The notes under the pieces were generated by a model, which searched no databases, was not told the DNA's origin, and saw nothing but the letters and a program-made list of their open reading frames with translations. Positions 7,824 through 12,987 of a DNA stretch of 12,987 bases are shown piece after piece (the stretch's first letter is position 1; each line of letters begins with the position of its first letter). The translations under genes and the position numbers were made by a program. The stretch covers positions 1 through 12,987 of the forward strand of contig CANFKN010000019.1 of NCBI GenBank assembly GCA_947447385.1, given 5' to 3'. The stretch comes from Microbacteriaceae bacterium (lineage in GTDB: Bacteria > Actinomycetota > Actinomycetes > Actinomycetales > Microbacteriaceae).

Positions 7824-8814
7824 AACCCCAACTTGGCACAGCTTCGAGCCCTCGAAAACCGTTGCTTGAATCGAAGTAAGCAATGGCAGTCTCAACAACT
7901 TTTGAGGCTAAAAGCAAGCTGTCGCTAGCCGAATCGAAACTCTTTTCGCGGCCAAGAATCTGACTTGCCATGTCTGGCCAAGCTTGGTCTTTTTCACGTC
8001 GTTGATATTCCAAGCAGTGCCAGCACGGGGTAACGCCTGACTTGATCACATGGCTAATCAGCGGCTGCAGTGCTTCGGCAGCGCTCGCCGAGAGAGCTGC
8101 AAGGTGCGGTGTGCTGCGGTTCATCCAAGTTGCAAATCGTTGCGGCTCGATAAGTTGTTGCCCAAGCAAAATTGCAAGGTCGATTCGGTTGATTTGATTT
8201 TCGGTCAGTTGGCTCAGCAGAAGCAGCTGGGGTGAGCGGGGCAGTTCGTCGAGGTTGCGTTTCAAGGCCGCGGTCTTAGACTCGTTCGTCTCGCCAACTA
8301 CGAGCCCGCCCACGCCGGCGCTGGCCAAGCCTTGAGCCACCAGCATTCCCGTGCGATCGAGGCTGCTGACAAAAACCACTCGGGCTTGACGGCGCAACCA
8401 TACTGATTCGCCTCGAGCCGAAAGCAGATTCGTTGCTCGGTTGATCTCACCCTGAGCTGCGATAAAAACAGCATCGTCTGTCGGCAAACTTGCCACTGAG
8501 AGCACCTCGCCAGAACCCAGTTCGCTCGCAACCGTTTTGCCTGAGGCCGTGGTTTCGCGCACTCTCGCAGTGTTGTCGAGCAGCACCGGCTTTAGGGCGT
8601 TTAGCAATGCCTGCGTTTCAACCGCGCGCATTTTTAGGTGGCGACCATATTCTTTGGCCTGCTCGGGGGTCAGACCGAAATAAAGGGCATCGATGAAAGC
8701 CTCATGGCGAAGCTGGAGGTTCTCTAAAACAACCTTGTTTTCATCGAAACCAATTTGCAAGGTGTTAGCGTCACGCCAGACTCGAGTCGCAGTTGGGTTG
8801 ATCAAGATTTCCAT
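7780..8814 (-). CDS. Orphan E1/ThiF-like, RiPP cyclodehydratase-type protein
   Basis: A 344-residue protein, similar in layout to the C-type (E1-like) proteins of azole-modified peptide clusters and to the mycobacterial Rv3196-type protein. Residues 1 to about 85 look like the small winged-helix leader-peptide-binding region (VWRDANTLQIGFDE). Residues 145-175 (ARVVFVSSLDRTGMLVAQGL, then ASAGVGGLVV) match the start of a ThiF/E1 Rossmann fold, but the glycine-rich loop is eroded to SSLDRTG. TPCWHCLEYQRREKDQAWP (262-280) matches the family's PCLRC-x-HR-x-D-x2-WP block. C264/C267 with C335/C337 of the terminal DCGC would bind one structural zinc. No YcaO partner or precursor peptide is visible nearby, so any peptide-modifying role is unproven. 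ATG at 8814 has no clear ribosome site; CACAAT ending 6 bases before it may be a -10 box. The gene is convergent with uvrD2. Confidence 0.72.
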   Translation of the reverse strand: MEILINPTATRVWRDANTLQIGFDENKVVLENLQLRHEAFIDALYFGLTPEQAKEYGRHLKMRAVETQALLNALKPVLLDNTARVRETTASGKTVASELGSGEVLSVASLPTDDAVFIAAQGEINRATNLLSARGESVWLRRQARVVFVSSLDRTGMLVAQGLASAGVGGLVVGETNESKTAALKRNLDELPRSPQLLLLSQLTENQINRIDLAILLGQQLIEPQRFATWMNRSTPHLAALSASAAEALQPLISHVIKSGVTPCWHCLEYQRREKDQAWPDMASQILGREKSFDSASDSLLLASKVVETAIAYFDSSNGFRGLEAVPSWGFSSDCGCRLGLSQT

Positions 8815-8945
8815 CCGCTGATTGTGTCAGGTGGGTGAAAACAGCAACGTGTGGTTATCCACATCGGCAAAACGGTGTGCGTGAACCGCGAACCGCCTCG
8901 GCAAGTAGCTATTCGCCGATAGGCACCAAGTCGACGAGCAGGTAG
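8815..8945. other. Spacer between the zincin-like and cyclodehydratase-like genes
   Basis: This 131-bp gap lies between two minus-strand genes. It holds a consensus DnaA box, most of a short direct repeat, and weak promoter-like bases just before the gene ending at 8814. I see no open reading frame or convincing terminator hairpin in it. GAACCGC is repeated (8884-8890 and 8890-8896) without obvious meaning. Confidence 0.5.
8855..8863 (+). promoter_or_regulatory. Consensus DnaA box
   Basis: TTATCCACA is an exact match to the classical DnaA box. It lies within a 14-bp dyad, TGTGGTTATCCACA (8850-8863), about 40 bp upstream of the cyclodehydratase-like start. It is a single copy with no cluster of further boxes or AT-rich unwinding region, so it is not an origin. 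It could be a DnaA regulatory or titration site, or a chance match. Confidence 0.4.
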
Positions 8946-8956
8946 CTATTCGCCGA
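8905..8956. repeat. 15-bp direct repeat at the 3' end of the DUF2342 gene
   Basis: GTAGCTATTCGCCGA occurs at 8905-8919 and again, identically, at 8942-8956, 37 bp apart. A second short repeat, CGAGCAGGT, occurs at 8935-8943 and 8954-8962. The copy at 8942-8956 includes the stop codon and last two codons (Gly-Glu) of the DUF2342 gene, and the other lies just downstream of that gene. The pattern looks like a small tandem duplication of the gene's end that left an extra stop-codon copy behind. Confidence 0.7.
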
Positions 8957-10292
8957 GCAGGTCTCTGAGCTCTTGGTCGAGATCGTCAGAACCCACGCCA
9001 GTGCTTCGCAAGCGCTCCACGAGCCCTGCGGGGTTCGCGATGTCGGCAGCAGTTGGCATTTGGTCGGGGTGTGACCAGAGTGCGTCACGTTTGGCTGAGC
9101 CGAGCTGTTCGGTGACCAGCTGCCACATTGCAGCAGCTTCGCGCATTTTGCGTGGGCGCAGCTCAAGACCCAAAAGCGTGGTGAAAGTCTGCTCGGCTGG
9201 GCCACCGGTCGCGCGCCGGCGCCTAACAGCCTCTGCCAATGCTGCCGCCTGTGGCAGACGCCTAGTTGCTTGCTCGCAAACCACCTGAACCCATCCTTCA
9301 ATCAGGGCCAGCAGGGTTTCGACGCTTTCGAGCGCTCGTTCTTGGTCTTCGGTGCGATCAGCAATGAACGCGCCAGATTCAAAAGCGGTTCGCAACTCAT
9401 CCTGTTTTTCGCTGTCGAGGTTGCTGATATCAATGTCGGCTGCGATCTCAGCAATTTTGCTGTTATCGATCTTGATGCCCTTGGCATAGTTCACCACCTG
9501 GGTGACCGCGTGTTCGCGCAGCCATTTGCTGTGCTTGAAGAGGCGATTGTGTGCCATTTCTCGCACCGCAAGATATAGATAGACCTGGTCGATTTCTAGT
9601 TCGAGTTCGGCCGCAAAAAGTTCAATGTTTTGCGGCACAAAAGCTGGTCGCTGGTCGACATAAATCGGTAAACCGATCTCGGTGCCCGTGAGCACTTCGC
9701 TCGAAAGTTTGCTGAGCGCCCCGCCAATTTGCATGGCAAAAAGTGCAGCCCCAGCAGATTTCATTAGGTTGCCGGCTTGCCCGAGCATTGGCTGCAATTC
9801 GTCAGGCGTGTTCTGGCTGAGGTGGTCGCTCAGGGCTGTGCTCATTTGGTCTGCAACGGGTTGTGCCAGTGATTGAAACAGCGGCATCGCATCGTCGATC
9901 CAGACCTCGCGGGTCAGGGCTTTGGTCTCGGTGGTTAGCTCTGAAATTTCAGTTGCTTGGCCTAGCCAAAGCGTTGCGATTGCTGTTGCGGCGCGAAGAC
10001 GTTCACGTGATGCATCACCGATTGCCTGCGAGCCCTGACGAGCCTGCTGCTTCGCCTGGGTGCCTGCTAGCTGCCAGTTCACGCCGGCAGCTGGGTTGGC
10101 ATTGGCTGCGGCAAGTGCCTGCTGAATCTGAGCGGCCAACTCGGCAAGCATTTTGGGGTCGTTGGGCAAACCGGCAGCTTTGGCCAGCTCAGCAGCGTCG
10201 AGGCCTTGCTCACCAGCTAAAAACTTGCGCAGAAACTCGGCGAAATCCTCAGGGTTTGAACCCTCGGCGCGGCCTTGAAAGTCATCACTCAC
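8946..10292 (-). CDS. Zincin-like metalloprotease-family protein (DUF2342)
   Basis: A 448-residue soluble protein of the actinobacterial Zincin_2/DUF2342 family (mycobacterial Rv3195 type), with no signal peptide or membrane segment. Recognisable blocks are WIDDAMPLFQSLAQPVADQM (131-150), LPIYVDQRPAFVPQNIE (208-224), VYLYLAVREMAHNRLFKHSKWLREH (237-261, broken by short variable residues), LLALIEGWVQVV (327-338) and LLGLELRPRKMREAAAMW (373-390). The last is highly characteristic. At the metal-site position the sequence is REMAH (244-248) rather than HEMAH, so the first zinc ligand of a canonical HExxH is absent. E332 could be the downstream ligand. Whether the family is proteolytic is not established. 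The start is GTG at 10292 with an unusually strong ribosome site. It diverges from the PDZ-Lon protease gene, an arrangement conserved in actinobacteria, and is followed by the E1-like gene on the same strand. Confidence 0.87.
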   Translation of the reverse strand: MSDDFQGRAEGSNPEDFAEFLRKFLAGEQGLDAAELAKAAGLPNDPKMLAELAAQIQQALAAANANPAAGVNWQLAGTQAKQQARQGSQAIGDASRERLRAATAIATLWLGQATEISELTTETKALTREVWIDDAMPLFQSLAQPVADQMSTALSDHLSQNTPDELQPMLGQAGNLMKSAGAALFAMQIGGALSKLSSEVLTGTEIGLPIYVDQRPAFVPQNIELFAAELELEIDQVYLYLAVREMAHNRLFKHSKWLREHAVTQVVNYAKGIKIDNSKIAEIAADIDISNLDSEKQDELRTAFESGAFIADRTEDQERALESVETLLALIEGWVQVVCEQATRRLPQAAALAEAVRRRRATGGPAEQTFTTLLGLELRPRKMREAAAMWQLVTEQLGSAKRDALWSHPDQMPTAADIANPAGLVERLRSTGVGSDDLDQELRDLLGE

Positions 10293-10296
10293 GAGG

Positions 10297-10306
10297 CACC
10301 TCCTTT
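10297..10306 (-). promoter_or_regulatory. Strong Shine-Dalgarno of the DUF2342 gene
   Basis: On the minus strand AAAGGAGGTG is complementary to the 16S rRNA tail over its whole length and ends 4 bases before the GTG start at 10292. It is by far the best ribosome site in the window and settles the GTG as the start. It sits just downstream of a hairpin in the leader (10310-10335). Confidence 0.85.
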
Positions 10307-10309
10307 GAG

Positions 10310-10335
10310 TTTAAGGCTAGAGCTAGCGCCTTGAA
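10310..10335. repeat. Inverted repeat upstream of the DUF2342 ribosome site
   Basis: TTTAAGGC (10310-10317) faces GCCTTGAA (10328-10335), with 7 of 8 positions complementary and a 10-base loop, itself containing GAGCTAG. It begins 4 bp from the strong Shine-Dalgarno of the minus-strand gene. It may be a leader hairpin or an operator in the divergent promoter region. The core GGCTAGAGCTAG (10315-10326) resembles a second dyad near the opposite gene. Confidence 0.5.
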
Positions 10336-10413
10336 CTTCTCGACAAATAAACCAAAATTTCTCGGATGTTCGCCCAAGGCGTTACTGCACTCAGCTAACC
10401 CGCGGCTCAAATC

Positions 10414-10448
10414 TTGACCAACTCGCCTAGGCTTAAAAGCTAGAGAGG
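10414..10448 (+). promoter_or_regulatory. Promoter-like region, dyad and ribosome site of the PDZ-Lon protease gene
   Basis: TTGACC (10414-10419) is a good -35 hexamer, but the AT-rich candidates downstream (TTAAAA, 10433-10438) are only 13 bases away, short of the usual 17, so the promoter call is tentative. CTAGGCTT (10427-10434) and AAGCTAG (10437-10443) form an imperfect dyad with one unpaired G. It runs straight into GAGAGG (10443-10448), the ribosome site, which is 6 bases from the TTG start at 10455. Confidence 0.35.
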
Positions 10449-10454
10449 TATGTC

Positions 10455-11585
10455 TTGAGTTTTTTTGATGAATCTAGTGGGGCCGAAGGGCATCCGAGTG
10501 AAAATTGGGGTGAAGGTTTGCGCAAACCGCGTCGCAACTGGCGTGCCATTCTTGGTTATTCGCTGACTGGACTTTTTTTGGTGGGCGTTGCCTATGCCTT
10601 CAACGCGCCGACTCCCTATGTGATTGAGCAGCCTGGCACGGTCTTTGACGTTTTGGGCTCTGACTCTGGCAGCAAGATCATCACCGTCAATGGCGCCAAA
10701 AGTTATGACGACAAGGGCAAGCTGTTTTTGCTGACCGTTGGTTTGGTGGGCAACCCTGACCAAACACCGAGCTGGGTTGAAGTTTTGCAGGCTTGGAATG
10801 ACCCAAAGAAGAAAGTTTTGCCGCTCGATTTGGTGTTTCCTCCCGGCACTGCGACCGCTGACACGACTGATGCCGATTTCGCGATGATGCAAGACTCTCA
10901 ACAGCAGGCAACCGCCGCTGCGTTGCGCGCTTTGAACTATGAAGTTGGCGACAAAGTCAATGTTTATGCGGTTCAAAAAGACACCCCAGCTTCAGGCTTA
11001 TTGCGCGCTAAAGATGTAATCACTGCCGTGAACGGCGAGCCACTCAAAAACGGTGACACGCTGCGAGCGCTAGTCAAGAAAAATGAGGGTACTGCAGCTC
11101 TGAATCTAACCGTGCTTCGTGGTTCTCACGAGGTCGAGGTTTCTGTGACCCCTAAGAAGCTCAAAGGTGTCTGGCGAATGGGCATCACGATCACTGACAG
11201 CTACGATTTTCCGATTAGCGTCAAACTCAAACTTCAAGATGTTGGTGGCCCGAGCGGCGGCATGATGTTCGCGCTCGGAATCATCGACAAGTTAACTCCT
11301 GGTTCGCTCACTGGCGGGCTTGCAGTTGCAGGCACCGGCGAGATTGACGGCAACGGCAATGTTTACCCAATCGGCGGCATTCAGCAGAAAATGTTCGGTG
11401 CGGTTGATGCTGGCGCTACCTGGTTCTTGGCTCCGGCAGATAACTGTGACGAAGTTGTTGGCCACATTCCAGCCGGTCTTCACGTCACAAAGGTGGCGAC
11501 ACTCAGCGACTCTCTAGCGGCACTAAAGGCGATTTCAGCTGACCCTGAAACCACTTCATTGCCACAGTGCACCTTGGCAAAATAA
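10455..11585 (+). CDS. Membrane-anchored PDZ domain Lon-type serine protease (YlbL-like)
   Basis: A 376-residue protein. A short basic cytoplasmic stretch (KPRRNWR, 24-30) precedes one membrane segment, ILGYSLTGLFLVGVAYAF (32-49), putting the rest outside the membrane. A PDZ domain follows (about 168-232; SGLLRAKDVITAVNGEPL, 180-197), then a Lon-type catalytic domain with GGPSGGM (264-270), where S267 is the nucleophile, and IGGIQQK ending in K312, the dyad lysine. There is no ATPase domain, as in other YlbL/Rv3194c-type proteins. The substrate is unknown; a role in cleaving secreted or membrane proteins is inferred. The start is TTG at 10455, with GAGAGG 6 bases upstream. An in-frame TAA at 10434-10436 and the lack of any nearer ATG or GTG rule out an upstream start. 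The gene diverges from DUF2342 and is followed 32 bp later by a UPF0182 gene. Confidence 0.92.
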   Translation: MSFFDESSGAEGHPSENWGEGLRKPRRNWRAILGYSLTGLFLVGVAYAFNAPTPYVIEQPGTVFDVLGSDSGSKIITVNGAKSYDDKGKLFLLTVGLVGNPDQTPSWVEVLQAWNDPKKKVLPLDLVFPPGTATADTTDADFAMMQDSQQQATAAALRALNYEVGDKVNVYAVQKDTPASGLLRAKDVITAVNGEPLKNGDTLRALVKKNEGTAALNLTVLRGSHEVEVSVTPKKLKGVWRMGITITDSYDFPISVKLKLQDVGGPSGGMMFALGIIDKLTPGSLTGGLAVAGTGEIDGNGNVYPIGGIQQKMFGAVDAGATWFLAPADNCDEVVGHIPAGLHVTKVATLSDSLAALKAISADPETTSLPQCTLAK

Positions 11586-11617
11586 GCTTTTTTCAACCCA
11601 AATAGCAGAGGTTAGTT

Positions 11618-12987
11618 ATGTCAAACCAAAAAGCAACAGCTCCAGCTCGCAAACGTCACCCAATATTGGTGTCATTTCTGATTTTGCTCGCAATCGCCAT
11701 CGTGTTCGCTTCGGTTTCAGGCGCTTACACAGATGTGCTCTGGTTCAACCAGTTGGGCTTCGGCACAGTTTTCACTACTAACCTAGTTGCACAAGTTGTG
11801 AGCTTTAGTGCTCCCGCGATTCTGATGTGGCTGGTCACTTGGGGTTCGCTCGCGTTGGCATATCGAAACCGACCAATTTATGTTCGCTCGGCTAACGCGA
11901 ACCTGGCCCAGTTTGGTGACCTCTTCACACAGTTGCGTCGCGCAATCTTGATTGGTGTTCCTGCGCTTCTTGGCCTCTTCGCGGGCGTTGCCATTAGCTC
12001 TAGCTGGTCAACAACTTTGATGTGGCTCAACCGCACCTACACGGGCACTAAAGACCCACAGTTCGGCATGGACATCGGCTTTTATCTTTTCGACTTGCCA
12101 TTTTTTAGACTTGTAATCACTTTTGCTTCAGCTGTCTTGATGTTGGCTCTGTTGTTGACCGTTGCCACTAACTTGGCTTTTGGTGGCATTCGCTTCACGG
12201 GCATTCGTGGGCAGTTGACTCGCCCTGCGCGCCTTCAGATCGGGCTATTGGCTGCGGCCTATTTTGCGGCTCAAGGCTTCAGCCTTTGGCTCGACCAGTT
12301 CTCAACAATGAATAGCTCAAGCGGCCTTTACACGGGCGCTACCTACACCGATGTGAACGCAGCGATTCCGGGCTTGCAGATTTTGTCAGTAATCGCACTC
12401 GTCGTTGCAATTTTGTTCGCATTCGCTGCGGTTGCCGGCAAGTGGCGTTTGCCAGTGTTGGCCACCGCCCTGATGTTGGTCAGCGCTTTGGTGCTCGAGG
12501 GAATCTACCCGTGGGGTGTTCAAAACTTTCAGGTGGGCCCGAATGAGCGCACGCTTGAAGCCGAATACATCAACCGCAACCTCGATGCAACGCGCATCGC
12601 CTATGGCCTCGACAATGTGACCACCTCGACCTACAACGCAAAGTCAACCGCCTCGGCAGCTGACATTCGCAAAGATGCCGAAACCACCGCATCAATTCGC
12701 ATCATTGACCCATATCTGGTTAGTGCGTCTTTTCGTCAGCTTGAACAATATCGTCAGTATTACAACTTTGAAAACCACCTAGACGTTGACCGCTACACAA
12801 TCAAGGGCAAGAGCCAAGACACCGTTTTGGCCGTTCGCGAACTGCAGCAGTCTGGTCTTGGTTCATCTCAGAGCTGGTACAACAACACTTTGGTTTATAC
12901 CCACGGCTATGGCGTGGTGGCTGCATATGGCAACCAGCGTTCAGCCGACGGTCAGCCGGTGTTTTTGCAGGCCGGCATTCCTTCAAC
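11618..12987 (+). CDS. UPF0182 (COG1615) multi-spanning membrane protein, 3' end missing
   Basis: Open from ATG at 11618 to the window edge: 456 codons with no interruption. Family members are usually around 900-1000 residues, so roughly half is in view. AGAGG (11607-11611) lies 6 bases before the ATG. Seven membrane segments can be drawn, at about residues 16-36, 58-82, 109-128, 164-187, 205-225, 252-274 and 278-296. A large soluble domain then begins; it contains the conserved NERTLEAEYINRNLDATR and YTHGYGVVAAYGN blocks of the family, which, as in its relatives, is likely extracytoplasmic. The function is unknown in any organism I can name. It lies 32 bp after the PDZ-Lon gene, with no good terminator between them (only a TTTTTT run at 11588-11593), so the two are probably co-transcribed. 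This pairing is conserved in actinobacteria (Rv3194c-Rv3193c). Confidence 0.92.
   Translation, partial: MSNQKATAPARKRHPILVSFLILLAIAIVFASVSGAYTDVLWFNQLGFGTVFTTNLVAQVVSFSAPAILMWLVTWGSLALAYRNRPIYVRSANANLAQFGDLFTQLRRAILIGVPALLGLFAGVAISSSWSTTLMWLNRTYTGTKDPQFGMDIGFYLFDLPFFRLVITFASAVLMLALLLTVATNLAFGGIRFTGIRGQLTRPARLQIGLLAAAYFAAQGFSLWLDQFSTMNSSSGLYTGATYTDVNAAIPGLQILSVIALVVAILFAFAAVAGKWRLPVLATALMLVSALVLEGIYPWGVQNFQVGPNERTLEAEYINRNLDATRIAYGLDNVTTSTYNAKSTASAADIRKDAETTASIRIIDPYLVSASFRQLEQYRQYYNFENHLDVDRYTIKGKSQDTVLAVRELQQSGLGSSQSWYNNTLVYTHGYGVVAAYGNQRSADGQPVFLQAGIPS

Noticed and set aside
8850..8863. Chromosomal or plasmid origin at the DnaA box
   Set aside because: There is one box only, with no box cluster, no AT-rich region, and no dnaA, dnaN or rep gene nearby.
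9863..10417. 184-codon plus-strand open frame opposite the DUF2342 gene
   Set aside because: It is antisense to the well-supported DUF2342 N-terminus, with a composition typical of a shadow frame, and it runs through the divergent intergenic region.
10450..10458. Mini-ORF ATG TCT TGA overlapping the PDZ-Lon TTG start
   Set aside because: The ribosome site GAGAGG ends only one base before this ATG, too close for use, whereas it is well spaced for the TTG at 10455.
10440..10976. 178-codon minus-strand open frame opposite the PDZ-Lon gene
   Set aside because: The plus-strand protein has clear membrane, PDZ and Lon features over the same bases. The minus-strand product shows none.
11583..11600. 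Terminator after the PDZ-Lon gene
   Set aside because: A TTTTTT run is present, but no GC-rich stem precedes it; only the 6-bp palindrome AAGCTT is found.

Overview
The window looks like a stretch of actinobacterial chromosome. Base composition is close to half GC, start codons are mixed (ATG, GTG and TTG), and the gene order matches the conserved actinobacterial neighbourhood known from Mycobacterium tuberculosis as roughly Rv3193c to Rv3202c. The moderate GC and compact intergenic spaces suggest a small-genome member of the Microbacteriaceae (a planktonic Rhodoluna/Aquiluna-type organism). That taxonomic placement is inference. There is no sign of phage, insertion sequences, CRISPR, tRNA or rRNA, and nearly all of the sequence is accounted for.

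Left part (1-3709): the 3' end of an AdnA-like helicase-nuclease and a complete AdnB-like partner, overlapping by 11 bp on the plus strand. Together they would form the double-strand-break resection machine used by actinobacteria in place of AddAB. A terminator-like hairpin follows, in a 33-bp gap shared with a convergent minus-strand gene (3743-5044). That gene encodes a phosphotransferase-fold protein whose catalytic motif is degenerate and whose C-terminal tail is long, acidic and repetitive.

Middle (5151-7823): nudC (NADH/NAD diphosphatase) and a short UvrD2-type helicase on the plus strand. They are separated only by TGA CCT TTG and lie in the same reading frame. The helicase gene runs 44 bp into the 3' end of a convergent gene (7780-8814) for an orphan E1/ThiF-like, RiPP-cyclodehydratase-type protein. 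Upstream of that gene is a 131-bp spacer with a consensus DnaA box and a short direct repeat that duplicates the end of the next gene. That next gene (8946-10292, minus) encodes a zincin-like DUF2342 protein.

Right part (10293-12987): a divergent intergenic region with two similar dyads, then a membrane-anchored PDZ/Lon-type serine protease (10455-11585) and the first 456 codons of a UPF0182 multi-spanning membrane protein that runs off the window.

Functionally, adnA-adnB and uvrD2 belong to DNA repair and nudC to nucleotide or RNA-cap turnover. The cyclodehydratase-like, DUF2342, PDZ-Lon and UPF0182 genes form a conserved actinobacterial group whose joint role is not known. I found no clearly novel system. 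The most interesting points are the degenerate kinase, the orphan E1-like protein, the in-frame nudC/uvrD2 junction and the two dyads between the divergent protease genes.
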